Notes: a model not told the origin generated them from the letters alone. Positions 8,157-16,606 are shown, counted from the stretch's first letter. The stretch is DNA of 64,000 nt from Virgibacillus chiguensis (GCF_900129865.1 NZ_FQXD01000003.1:1-64000), one strand, 5' to 3'. Program-made: numbers and translations.

Positions 8157-9164
8157 ATGAAAAAAGATCGATTATGGCAGGAGTGGCATCCAGTTTTAAA
8201 GGAAACGGAATTACACGAAGATCCAAAGCAAGTTCACATTCTTGGAGAAAGAGTAGTTTTATTTCGAAATGAAAAGGGAGTTCATGCATTTAAGGATTTA
8301 TGCATTCATCGAGGTGCAGCATTGTCTTTAGGGAAAGTAAAGAATGGGAATATTGTTTGTCCATATCATGCTTGGGAGTACAATGATGAAGGGATATGTG
8401 TAAAAATACCTGCCCTACCATGCGAGCGTGCCATTCCACAAAAGGCGAAAGCAACGGTATATCATTGTCAAGTGTATGCGGGATTAATTTGGGTAAACTT
8501 AAGTGAACAGCCTTTACCATTATTAAACTATCCAGAATATAGTAGAGAAGGATATCGGACTGTTATTTGTGGCCCTTATAAAGTGAGTGCTAACGCACCT
8601 AGAGTCATTGAGAACTTCCTTGATATTTCGCATCTTATGTTTGTTCATGGTGGTTTATTGGGAGATGAGGATCATGCTGAAGTGCAAAATTATGATGTTA
8701 CGTTTGTTGATGGTCGTTTTATCACAAGTGAAATACCAATCTATCAGCCCAATCCAGATGGTCGTTCAGTAGGTGGCTATACGGACTATGTATATGAAAT
8801 ACTTAATCCTACTACAGCTCGTTTTACCAAATCAGTTGAGGGTTCAAGGGAAGAATTCATCGTCCTCATTACAGTCGTACAAGAAGCGGATGAACAAACA
8901 AAGGTGTTTATGCTATTAACGAGAAACTATGATTTAGATAAGCCGGATGAACCATTTGTGGAGTTTCAAGATCTAATATTTAAACAAGATTTAGATGTGG
9001 TTGAAAGCCAGAAGCCTGAGTTATTGCCGTTAGATTTGCAAGCCGAAATGCATTTGAAATGTGATGCTTTAACCATTGCTTATCGTCGCTGGTTAGATGA
9101 ACTTGGCATGGAAACCGGAACTACTCCTAATTATCGAACAAAGCGTGAAATAGTACCATCTTAA
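8157..9164 (+). CDS. Rieske [2Fe-2S] oxygenase, large subunit
   Basis: 335-residue Rieske non-heme iron oxygenase. The cluster ligands are C49-x-H51 and C68-x2-H71 (CIHRG ... CPYHAW). The mononuclear iron site shows in NFLDISHLMFVHG (Asp156, His159, His164). The length and C-terminal domain resemble VanA/HpxD-type single-component-alpha enzymes (demethylases and ring hydroxylases). AAGGGGATTTGT precedes the ATG, 60 bp after the deaminase, so it is probably the third gene of the purine operon. HpxD-like enzymes hydroxylate purines and NdmA-like ones demethylate methylxanthines. No ferredoxin reductase gene lies nearby, so electrons must come from elsewhere. Confidence 0.85.
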   Translation: MKKDRLWQEWHPVLKETELHEDPKQVHILGERVVLFRNEKGVHAFKDLCIHRGAALSLGKVKNGNIVCPYHAWEYNDEGICVKIPALPCERAIPQKAKATVYHCQVYAGLIWVNLSEQPLPLLNYPEYSREGYRTVICGPYKVSANAPRVIENFLDISHLMFVHGGLLGDEDHAEVQNYDVTFVDGRFITSEIPIYQPNPDGRSVGGYTDYVYEILNPTTARFTKSVEGSREEFIVLITVVQEADEQTKVFMLLTRNYDLDKPDEPFVEFQDLIFKQDLDVVESQKPELLPLDLQAEMHLKCDALTIAYRRWLDELGMETGTTPNYRTKREIVPS

Positions 9165-9341
9165 TGATCTTGAAAAATTAAAGTCCGATTTACCATTTGA
9201 GATTCTTTGAAATATGAATGATAGATCGGATTTTCTCTTAAATGTTCGCGCAGAACCTATCCCTCGCTTCTAGTAGATTTTTTTAAACGGTAAAAAAGTA
9301 TAAAAATTAGATGCTTTGTAATGAAATAACAGAATAAGCCA

Positions 9342-9545
9342 CGTCCGGCTTCAGCGCCAGCAACTAGGCGACTTCACTCCATTGCCCTAAGATAACTCAT
9401 CCTCGGTTCGTGCTAAATAGGAAAGCCAGCTAAATACGGGCTTGCCTTAGTGCGTCGGCATATTCCTATTTTAGTGGCATGATTCTTAAAACATTCGTTG
9501 ATTCGTTTCACTCGCCACGTTGCTAAACGGGCGGTTGCCTTTGTT
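9342..9545 (+). repeat. Dispersed ~200-bp repeat, copy B
   Basis: Same orientation as copy A: CACGTCCGGCTTCAGCGCC ... GGCGACTTCACTCCATTGCC ... CATGATTCTTAAAAC. It is more diverged, with substitutions and small indels. With copy A it brackets the permease/deaminase/Rieske genes as a direct repeat. The rest of 9165-9595 holds a weak stem-loop (AAGTCCGAT/ATCGGATTTT, about 9180-9238) and no gene. Confidence 0.8.
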
Positions 9546-9595
9546 CAGCGGTTATGAGAATATGAGTAAATAACTGTGATTGGAGGGGAAGGTAA

Positions 9596-9784
9596 TTGGA
9601 GAAGCAACTGTTAGCACATACACCCTTATTTAGAAATGCTACTACCATAAAAAGGTTGCGTAAAGGTTTTTCTACAGACCAAAAGTTTATCATTGATGAT
9701 CAATACCTTGTGCGTGCCTTTTCAAGTGAGCAATCGTCAAATAGGCAAGCGGAATTTCATACACTTGCAAAGCTTGCTCCTTAA
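9596..9784 (+). pseudogene. N-terminal remnant of an APH-like phosphotransferase
   Basis: A 62-codon frame starts at TTG behind GGAGGGGAAGG. It reads like the beginning of the aminoglycoside phosphotransferase/choline kinase-like fold: a short helix, GFSTDQKFIIDDQYLVRAF (strands of the nucleotide-binding lobe) and EFHTLAKL. Full-length relatives have about 260-300 residues with HxDxxxxN and DxE motifs, which are absent here. A stop codon and a terminator follow at once. It is probably a 3' deletion remnant beside the repeat. A separate small protein is unlikely. Confidence 0.55.
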
Positions 9785-9794
9785 ATTTGCTGAG

Positions 9795-9840
9795 TAAAAA
9801 ACAAGGTCTATCCAAAAAGTATTTGGTTAGACCTTGTTCG
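9795..9840 (-). terminator. Terminator downstream of bdhA
   Basis: Stem AACAAGGTCTA-x-CCAAA / TTTGG-x-TAGACCTTGTT. On the minus strand it runs into TTTTTT. It lies 130 bp past the bdhA stop and also closes the APH remnant on the plus strand. Confidence 0.7.
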
Positions 9841-9969
9841 CTTTTCACAAGTTAACGTTTTTAATTAGAAAGCAATTGTATATTCTAGACGTTTTCACTT
9901 TTTTGTGAGCGTCAAGATACAGGTGCTGTTCTTAAAACGATGTAAACGTATATTTTTTCGTTGTTGTGC

Positions 9970-11019
9970 TTATTTTTCGCCACTTAGCTCAATTAAGATT
10001 TTAGCTTGTGACTTATCTGTAGATAATAATTCAAATCCTTTTTCTACAATGTCATCTAATTGAATTTGGTTAGTAATAATGGATTGTGGTTTTAATTGTC
10101 CACTTGCCATTAAGTCGATGGTTTGTTGGAAAGATGTTGGTGTGTACGCAATAGTAGAAGTGATTTTCACACCTTTTCCAGTTAGTTGCATTGGGTTCCA
10201 CTCAATTGGTCTAGCAAAAATAGAAACGATGACCATCGTTCCACGTGGTTTTGTTACTTCAATAGATTGTTTGAAAGTAGGCGCTACACCAGCAACTTCA
10301 AATGAAGCATTGACACCCTCAGGGACGATATCGAAAACAGCTTTTACTGGGTCTGTTTCCCCTGAATTAATGACGTGTGTCGCACCAACTTCTTTTGCTT
10401 TTTCTAAACGTGTTTCAGATAAGTCTAATGCGATAATTTTGCTTGCTCCAGCTGCTCTTGCTGCTAGGATGGTTAACAAGCCAATTGGACCAGCACCAAA
10501 TACTGCAACAGTGTCGCCAAATTGCATGCCAGCTTCTTTCACAGCTTGAACTGCTACTGCTGTAGGTTCAATTAATGCCCCATCTTGTAAAGTTAATGGT
10601 TCTGGTAAAAGATACACGTTGTTTTCTGGCACATTGGCAAAAGATGTGAATCCACCATCTGTGTGCAAGCCGACAAAAGAAAAACCATCATATGGATCAA
10701 GATCTTCTGATTTGTCGCCATGCGTAATAGTTGGATTTACAGCTACGCGGTCGCCTGGTTTGAAGTTTGTTACCTTTGCCCCAACTTCTTCAATGACACC
10801 AGCAAATTCATGTCCCATGGTAAGCGGCGCAATACCACCAGCTAATTCATCTTCTTTTTCTGTTGGAATAAATACTGGACCTTCTTCATACTCATGTAAG
10901 TCGCTACCGCATAGACCAGCCCATGCAACCTTTACTTTAACCTCTGTGTCTTTTAATGGTTTTTGTTCTCTTTCTTCTACGCGAATGTCTTTTTTTCCAT
11001 ACCATACTGCTGCTTTCAT
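9970..11019 (-). CDS. bdhA: 2,3-butanediol dehydrogenase, zinc MDR family
   Basis: 349-residue medium-chain dehydrogenase. Landmarks: AGLCGSDLHEYEEGP (catalytic zinc Cys37), TMGHEFAGVIEEVG (His70-Glu71), and the NAD-binding GAGPIGLL near 176. It lacks the four-cysteine structural zinc loop, as BdhA-type enzymes do. It interconverts acetoin and 2,3-butanediol with NAD(H). Monocistronic, with GGGGGTAACAAC before the ATG and a terminator at 9795-9840. The exact polyol substrate (butanediol versus sorbitol-like) cannot be fixed from sequence alone, but BdhA is the closest match by overall pattern. Confidence 0.85.
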   Translation of the reverse strand: MKAAVWYGKKDIRVEEREQKPLKDTEVKVKVAWAGLCGSDLHEYEEGPVFIPTEKEDELAGGIAPLTMGHEFAGVIEEVGAKVTNFKPGDRVAVNPTITHGDKSEDLDPYDGFSFVGLHTDGGFTSFANVPENNVYLLPEPLTLQDGALIEPTAVAVQAVKEAGMQFGDTVAVFGAGPIGLLTILAARAAGASKIIALDLSETRLEKAKEVGATHVINSGETDPVKAVFDIVPEGVNASFEVAGVAPTFKQSIEVTKPRGTMVIVSIFARPIEWNPMQLTGKGVKITSTIAYTPTSFQQTIDLMASGQLKPQSIITNQIQLDDIVEKGFELLSTDKSQAKILIELSGEK

Positions 11020-11206
11020 AATGTTGTTACCCCCAAAAGAAATTTTTTACAAACTAACTCCGGTATTATTGTATCGTAGATTTACAAATTTCGACACTCT
11101 TTTGTTTGGGGTAACGACAATGTAACAAATTGTTCATATTTATGACGTTTATCTTCAAGGGATTACAACTGTATAGAAGGTATTCACTTCATGGTAATGA
11201 ATAAAC

Positions 11207-12088
11207 CTATTTTAAAATGCCAGAGGCAGTAAGTTGTTGTTCTAGTTTATCCCATTCCATCTTTGTTAACCCTTGTATTGGCAGACGGACATCTCCAACC
11301 GTAACGCCTAGCATATTTAGAGCACTTTTAACCGGAGCCGGACTTGACTGAGCAAACATTGCTTTCATTATTGGCAGTAATTTTTGGTGCAATTTTGCGC
11401 TTGTAGTGACGTCACCATTCCTAAAATGCTGGATCATTTTCTGCATTTGGTTACCAATAATATGAGAGGAAACGGATACAATGCCATTTGCACCAATGGC
11501 AATGGCAGGTAGCGTTAAGCTATCATCTCCACAGTATAAAGTGAAATTATCTGGAGTGTTAGAGATTATGGTTGTCATTTGATCTAAATTACCACTTGCT
11601 TCTTTAACGGATACAATATTTTCTATGTTGGAAAGACGATTGATCGTATCCGCTTCTACATGGACAGAAGTTCTGCCAGGTACGTTATAAAGCATTATTG
11701 GTAAATGTGTTGCGTTAGCAATCGTAGAAAAATGCTGATAAATTCCTTCTTGAGAAGGCTTGTTGTAGTAAGGAGTGACAAGCATAATTGCGTCGACACC
11801 AGTTTTTTCAGCCTGCTCGGTTAATTCAATGGAAGCTTTCGTATTATTAGAACCTGTTCCGGCTATTATTTTTGCTCGTCCTTTAGAAACTGTAACTACA
11901 TGTTTAAATAAAGCGATTTTTTCATCATTGGTTAATGTTGGTGATTCTCCAGTAGTACCAGCAATAACTAAACCATCCGATCCATTTTCAATTAAGTAGT
12001 TGACAAGTTTTTCAACGGCATAAAAATCAATATTTTCGTTGTTGTCAAATGGTGTTACCATTGCAGTGATAACTTGGCCAAAATTCAT
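11207..12088 (-). CDS. dapA: 4-hydroxy-tetrahydrodipicolinate synthase
   Basis: 293 residues from the ATG at 12088 (MNFGQVITAMVTPF). DapA condenses pyruvate with aspartate semialdehyde, the first committed step to diaminopimelate and lysine. Active-site features: GTTGESPTL, YNVPGRTS (Tyr), and VSVKEASG (Schiff-base Lys). The frame can be extended 19 codons upstream, but that start lies in the T-run of the riboswitch terminator, so it is rejected; GGGTGTGAAG precedes ATG12088. It is single-gene and controlled by a lysine riboswitch. Being outside a dap cluster and lysine-regulated, it is probably one of two or more DapA copies. Confidence 0.94.
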   Translation of the reverse strand: MNFGQVITAMVTPFDNNENIDFYAVEKLVNYLIENGSDGLVIAGTTGESPTLTNDEKIALFKHVVTVSKGRAKIIAGTGSNNTKASIELTEQAEKTGVDAIMLVTPYYNKPSQEGIYQHFSTIANATHLPIMLYNVPGRTSVHVEADTINRLSNIENIVSVKEASGNLDQMTTIISNTPDNFTLYCGDDSLTLPAIAIGANGIVSVSSHIIGNQMQKMIQHFRNGDVTTSAKLHQKLLPIMKAMFAQSSPAPVKSALNMLGVTVGDVRLPIQGLTKMEWDKLEQQLTASGILK

Positions 12089-12141
12089 TACTTCACACCC
12101 TTTTTTAAAATTATAGTGTAGGTAACAAGGCAATTTTGTAC

Positions 12142-12177
12142 GCAAAAAAGCAACAGCGATGGCATATCGCTGCTGCT
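12142..12177 (-). terminator. Lysine riboswitch terminator
   Basis: Minus-strand stem GCAGCAGCGAT-atgcc-ATCGCTGTTGC followed by TTTTTT (12144-12149). It is the OFF-state expression platform between aptamer and dapA. Confidence 0.88.
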
Positions 12178-12204
12178 TTGAAAGTGTAAAAGCTTCATGC
12201 GTCT

Positions 12205-12374
12205 AGATAGCCCTCCATATAGTTACCTATATGACAGTCCTGTATTTGTTCAATAGCAGAACCAGCTGTAGAAGTAATGAGTTCTCTACAACTTCGGCAA
12301 GGCACCCTTTTCACTATTTTCTATGGATCTCATTATCCTCCAATAGTGTACTTTTGAGCCTCGCACCTCTATCC
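12205..12374 (-). promoter_or_regulatory. Lysine riboswitch (L box) aptamer
   Basis: On the minus strand: GATAGAGGTGCGAGGCTC at the 5' side, AAGGGTGCCTTGCCGAAG in the core, GGTTCTGCTATTG, then CTGTCATATAGG and TGGAGGGCTATC closing P1. These are the diagnostic L-box blocks. A terminator and dapA follow directly, so lysine binding should switch dapA off. Confidence 0.95.
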
Positions 12375-12419
12375 TTATTTCAATAACATTTTGAAATAGG
12401 AATATATTCGATTGTCTGT

Positions 12420-12448
12420 ACTATAGCAGATTTCTCCTTGTTATGCAA
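12420..12448 (-). promoter_or_regulatory. dapA promoter
   Basis: Minus strand: -35 TTGCAT (12448-12443), 17-nt spacer, extended -10 TGcTATAGT (TATAGT at 12425-12420). About 45 nt of leader precede the L-box 5' strand. Confidence 0.75.
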
Positions 12449-12609
12449 GAACGCTTTTTAGATGTCGAAATGCGTTTTATCTATAAAAATCTTTAAGATT
12501 AGCATACTTTGATCCATTATCTATTATAGAATTGAAATCTAATCTTAGGCGTGCTTGCAAGCCACCTTTTGTCTAAAGTTCGTTGATCTAGGCTTTAGCT
12601 AAGTGATAC

Positions 12610-13149
12610 CTACGTTAATTGCATATTGGTAAGGCAAGTTGGGTCTTCTGTATAGGAGGAAAATTCTGATACAACTTGTTTGCCATCATGCTTAATTGTA
12701 ATCGAGTAATCTTTATCTCTAGGAACCCATAAGTCAATAAAACCATTTGCCAAAGACATTACTTTTTCATCGACAACGACATTACCATCTTCATCTTCAA
12801 TATATACATCAAATTCTTTCTCTACCATTTCACCTTGGCATCCTGTTAAACTATGGTAAGTACAAGGATGCGTTTGTTCGACAAATGGAGCGATAGAAAC
12901 GAAAAATTCATCTTTAGGGAGTTCATAGCTTTTTTCTTTTCCAGCTGTAGTATTTACAATGAGCTCTTCCCCAGTAATCGAAGCTGATTCTGCTTCTTTT
13001 TTGTCCGTGCTGTAATCGTTTACTAATTGTTTAACGTCTACTTTATCACTATTCTCTTTAGTTTCACTTGTATCGTCGTTATTACATGCTACTAGTATTA
13101 GCGCGAATAGTGATAGTAGCAAGAAGGGTAGTAAGGATTTTAATTTCAA
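12610..13149 (-). CDS. cueP: CueP family copper-binding lipoprotein
   Basis: 180 residues from a TTG start at 13149. A lipoprotein signal (basic start, hydrophobic stretch, lipobox LVAC) is followed by an acidic linker. The CueP domain reads SITGEELIVN, FFVSIAPFVEQTHPC, HSLTGCQGEM, GFIDLWVPRDK and a terminal CLTNMQLT. Conserved cysteines in THPC, TGCQ and CLT are candidate copper ligands. The frame extends 28 codons upstream, but the perfect GGAGGT lies inside that extension, 7 nt before TTG, which decides the start. CueP handles extracytoplasmic copper; here it would be anchored outside the membrane. No copper regulator or ATPase is adjacent. Confidence 0.88.
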   Translation of the reverse strand: MKLKSLLPFLLLSLFALILVACNNDDTSETKENSDKVDVKQLVNDYSTDKKEAESASITGEELIVNTTAGKEKSYELPKDEFFVSIAPFVEQTHPCTYHSLTGCQGEMVEKEFDVYIEDEDGNVVVDEKVMSLANGFIDLWVPRDKDYSITIKHDGKQVVSEFSSYTEDPTCLTNMQLT

Positions 13150-13313
13150 TGTCTTTACCTCCATTTTCACACTATAAAAAAAGTAAGCATGCTTATAGTG
13201 TATTGTTTTAGAAAAGTATAGCAAATCGTACATTAGGTAATCAATTATTTGCTAGCAGTATTAATGGGATTTATCCGTACTGTGTTTGTAAAAATTCGTA
13301 AATATCATAAAGG

Positions 13314-13439
13314 GTGATTACAATTAAAAACAAAGAAGCATATAAATCTGTCGGATTAGCTATTTTTGATGTAGTTACTTTAGGTATTCCGCTAAATATT
13401 CGCAGTTGGCTTAAGCAACCAAAAAAATCGTTTAATTAA
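13314..13439 (+). CDS. Possible 41-residue small protein
   Basis: A GTG-started frame in the gap between cueP and the lactonase gene. It encodes a basic, amphipathic peptide with a hydrophobic middle (VGLAIFDVVTLGIPLNI) and a basic tail (SWLKQPKKSFN). There is no good ribosome site before the GTG; an AAAGGGTGA stretch would better serve an ATT nine bases later. I do not recognise it. The composition looks protein-like rather than random. The rest of 13240-13734 shows nothing else. Confidence 0.3.
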   Translation: MITIKNKEAYKSVGLAIFDVVTLGIPLNIRSWLKQPKKSFN

Positions 13440-13734
13440 CACTTATTATATTCCCTATTATTTTCTTATTCATATGGTTGATTTATTCTCTGTGAAAACT
13501 TTCTCTAGCACTAGGGTCCTCTCCAATAATTAAAGGCAATAATAGGCAATATCAGCAGATCCATTGATAGATAAAATGGAGAAATTGTAAATAATATGGT
13601 TTTTAATGATTGATACGTAACCCTTCACTAAAGTAATTATGATGTTAAGCAGTTTCTCCCTCTCCGTGTTTTACTTTTTATTCATTTGCGCTTAGACTTT
13701 AAGTACACATCTTTTTAAAAAGGAAGGTATCATC

Positions 13735-14772
13735 ATGAAAAATAATTTTCTTGGATATGCAGGGACGTATACGCGTAATACAAGTAAGGGTATCTATCGT
13801 TTTGAATTAGATCCAAAAGCGAAAAAAATAACAGCAGTTGAAGTAGCCGCTGAAGTTGGGAGCCCAACGTATGTAGCCGTTAGTGAGGATAACCGTTACT
13901 TGTTCTCCATTGGACAAGATGGAGATTTAGGCGGTGTACAAGCTTATCAAATAAAACAAGAAACAGGGGAACTAATAAAAATAGATGAACAACTGACAGA
14001 AGGGAAATCCCCATGTCACTTATCCATTTATGACAATCAAATAGTTACTGGTAATTACCATAGAGGCGAGGTAGTTTTATACGCTTTTGAAGATAACAAA
14101 GCATTAGTAACTGCGTCCGCTATACAACATAACGGTGATGGTCCTCATGAGCGTCAAGAAAAATCACACGTTCATTTTGCTGGATTTACGCCAGATCATA
14201 ACTATGTAGTCGTTTGTGATCTAGGTACAGATGAGCTAGTAACCTACCGTATAGAAGATAATAAACTTGTTCGTCATCAAACACGAACCGTAAAACCGGG
14301 AAGTGGTCCAAGACATATTGTATTTCATCCCAATGGGAAAACAGCGTATTTACTTACGGAGCTTAGTTCAGAAGTAATTGTGCTAGATTATGATGCACAA
14401 ACAGGAACTTTTTCAGAAAAGCAAACCGTGCTTGCGAAACCAGCAGATTTCACAGAAACAAACGATGCTAGTGCGATTCATATCTCGTCAGACGGAAAAT
14501 TTGTTTACACTGGTAATCGCGGTCACAATAGTATCGCGCTATTTGAAGTAGATGCAGAAACAGACGAATTAACCTTTATAGAATTCACTGCAACAGGCGG
14601 AGAGTGGCCACGTGATTTTGTATTAGATCCTAGTGAGTCCTTCATTGTTGCTTCCAATCAGCATAGTGGAAACTTAGTTTTATTTGCACGCGACCAAAAG
14701 ACGGGAAAATTAACACCAATGGATTCTACTGTCGAAGTTCCTGAAGTAGTCTGTGTGAAATTTTTAAACTAG
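13735..14772 (+). CDS. pgl: 6-phosphogluconolactonase, seven-bladed propeller (YkgB/Pgl type)
   Basis: 345 residues of the lactonase/beta-propeller family. Repeats of the form S-x-D-x-R-Y-L-F, the GPRHIVFHPNGKTAYLLTEL signature, and SDGKFVYTGNRGHNSIALF near 250 are typical. It hydrolyses 6-phosphogluconolactone in the oxidative pentose phosphate pathway. Usual length. A strong AAGGAAGG ribosome site lies 7 nt before the ATG. Single gene, closed by the terminator at 14826-14853. No zwf or gnd gene is near. Confidence 0.88.
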   Translation: MKNNFLGYAGTYTRNTSKGIYRFELDPKAKKITAVEVAAEVGSPTYVAVSEDNRYLFSIGQDGDLGGVQAYQIKQETGELIKIDEQLTEGKSPCHLSIYDNQIVTGNYHRGEVVLYAFEDNKALVTASAIQHNGDGPHERQEKSHVHFAGFTPDHNYVVVCDLGTDELVTYRIEDNKLVRHQTRTVKPGSGPRHIVFHPNGKTAYLLTELSSEVIVLDYDAQTGTFSEKQTVLAKPADFTETNDASAIHISSDGKFVYTGNRGHNSIALFEVDAETDELTFIEFTATGGEWPRDFVLDPSESFIVASNQHSGNLVLFARDQKTGKLTPMDSTVEVPEVVCVKFLN

Positions 14773-14825
14773 TTTTACATTGCTTGAATATACGAAATAA
14801 CAGTATTACAATTACTAATCCGTTA

Positions 14826-14853
14826 AAGACTTGGCTTTAAGCCAAGTCTTTTT
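14826..14853 (+). terminator. Terminator after pgl
   Basis: AAGACTTGGC-tttaa-GCCAAGTCTT then T-run. The stem shares the CTTGGC/GCCAAG core seen in the recurrent hairpin element. Confidence 0.8.
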
Positions 14854-14959
14854 GGTTTTTCAGCTAATAAAATGAAGAAATGACTAAATATACCATAATA
14901 TCCACCGATATAAACAAAGCAAAAGCATAAAACATCTTCTAAGGAGGGGAGCAAAAAAT

Positions 14960-16606
14960 ATGTTAACCGTTGCAGCACAAATCGTAGAAATCTTAAAAGG
15001 ACAAGGCTGCCAATATGCCTTTGGAGTTCCAGGTAAGCCTATTGTGCCACTCATTTTAGAAATGGAACATCGCGACATGAATTTTGTATTAGCACGACAT
15101 GAATGTAGTGCTGGTTATATGGCAACAGGCTATGCCTTGAAAAATGATAGTTTAGCAGTTGCTATTGGTACATCAGGTCCTGGAGGAACGAACCTTCTTA
15201 CAGCCGCAGCACAAGCAAAAGCATATCATGCACCTGTCTTGTTTATTACTGGTCATCCACCATTAACGGATATGGGGAAGCCAGTTGGTCAAGACTCAAG
15301 TATGTTTGGTACGGATTTAACAGAAATGTTTCGTTCTGTAACGTTGTTTAGCGCAAAGGTAGAGGATGCAAACCTGTTAAAAAAATATATGCAGTACGCT
15401 TTAGAACGAGCCTTGCTTGGAGAAAAAGGGCCAGTACATTTATCCATTCCCCTAGATGTACTTATTGATAAGATAGCCCCATTCACATCGCCTATAAAGC
15501 TAATAAATGATACTCCTATTTCAGGGAATCTGAAGCAAGCAGCCCACATATTGCAAGATGCGAAACGCCCTGTTCTATTGTTAGGAAAAGGGGTTCACAT
15601 AGCTAAGGCTTACCGAGAAGTAATGCAGTTTAGTGAAAAATGGAATATTCCGGTCATGACCACACCAGGAGGTAAAGGAACATTTCCCACAAAACATCGA
15701 CTTTCATTAGGGGCGTATGGACTAGGTGGTACGGAAGCCGCTACTGCTTATATGGCTGAGGGTGTAGATGTGATGGTTGTTATTGGATCTAAGTTAACGG
15801 ATATGTCAATAGCTGGATTGGCAAGTGAACAATACCCTAAAACAATGATTCATTTTGATCAACAGGCTAATTTTATCGGAAAGTCTATTTTAGTAGATAC
15901 TGTATTTGTTAAAGGAGATGCAAAAAAGAATCTTCAGCAGTTAAATACGAACTATTCTTCAAATAGGGAAACGCCCAATTTAAAGCCGTATTGGAAAAAA
16001 GAAATACGTGATATAGAAGAAAAGAAAAAAGACCAAGCTGTATACCGAAATTTATCTACAGCAGAAGTTATGAAATGTTTAAGAGCCGTATTACCTGAGG
16101 AGACCGTTGTATTTGGAGACGATGGTAGCCATACTTTCTATGCTATTAAATATTTTGATATTGTAAAATCTGGTACTTTCTTTTTTGACGATGTATTTGG
16201 TGCGATGGGGCACGGGCTTAATTTTGCAATTGGAGCAAAAATAGCTGCAAAAGCAACACCTGTTGTTAGTTTTACAGGTGATGGCTGTGTGATGATGCAA
16301 GGGACGGAAATATCGACAGCTGTAAACCAAAAAATTCCAATGATTTTCTATGTGTTTAATAATGGCATGCTTGACATGGTAGATAAAGGGATGCGTTATA
16401 ACATTGGTAGATCAGCAGGAACAAGGTATACGACTGCAATGAATGCGACATTGTTTGCTGAATCTCTAGGCGCAATCGGTTATCGTTGCACAAAAATGGA
16501 AGAAATTGTCCAAGCAACTGAAATAGCGTTAAAAGAGCGACAAACAGCAGTTATTGAAATCCTAGTGGAAAAAGAGGAAGTCCCTCCAACATTAAAACGT
16601 GGGTAA
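14960..16606 (+). CDS. Thiamine-diphosphate enzyme, acetolactate synthase-like
   Basis: 548 residues with the three-domain ThDP architecture: a pyrimidine-binding domain with catalytic Glu48 in LARHECSAGYMATGYA, a central Rossmann-like domain, and a PP domain with TGDGCVMMQGTEIS...FYVFNN (GDG-x-NN motif). Family members include acetolactate synthase, benzoylformate decarboxylase, sulfoacetaldehyde acetyltransferase and oxalyl-CoA decarboxylase. It lacks a regulatory-subunit partner and sits instead with a CMD-family protein and a chemotaxis receptor, which argues for a catabolic 2-keto acid lyase or decarboxylase. AAGGAGGGG precedes the ATG. First gene of a four-gene operon. Confidence 0.85.
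   Translation: MLTVAAQIVEILKGQGCQYAFGVPGKPIVPLILEMEHRDMNFVLARHECSAGYMATGYALKNDSLAVAIGTSGPGGTNLLTAAAQAKAYHAPVLFITGHPPLTDMGKPVGQDSSMFGTDLTEMFRSVTLFSAKVEDANLLKKYMQYALERALLGEKGPVHLSIPLDVLIDKIAPFTSPIKLINDTPISGNLKQAAHILQDAKRPVLLLGKGVHIAKAYREVMQFSEKWNIPVMTTPGGKGTFPTKHRLSLGAYGLGGTEAATAYMAEGVDVMVVIGSKLTDMSIAGLASEQYPKTMIHFDQQANFIGKSILVDTVFVKGDAKKNLQQLNTNYSSNRETPNLKPYWKKEIRDIEEKKKDQAVYRNLSTAEVMKCLRAVLPEETVVFGDDGSHTFYAIKYFDIVKSGTFFFDDVFGAMGHGLNFAIGAKIAAKATPVVSFTGDGCVMMQGTEISTAVNQKIPMIFYVFNNGMLDMVDKGMRYNIGRSAGTRYTTAMNATLFAESLGAIGYRCTKMEEIVQATEIALKERQTAVIEILVEKEEVPPTLKRG

Noticed and set aside
12089-12145. N-terminal extension of DapA
   Set aside because: The upstream start falls in the T-run of the riboswitch terminator, while DapA families begin at MNFGQVITAMVTPF.
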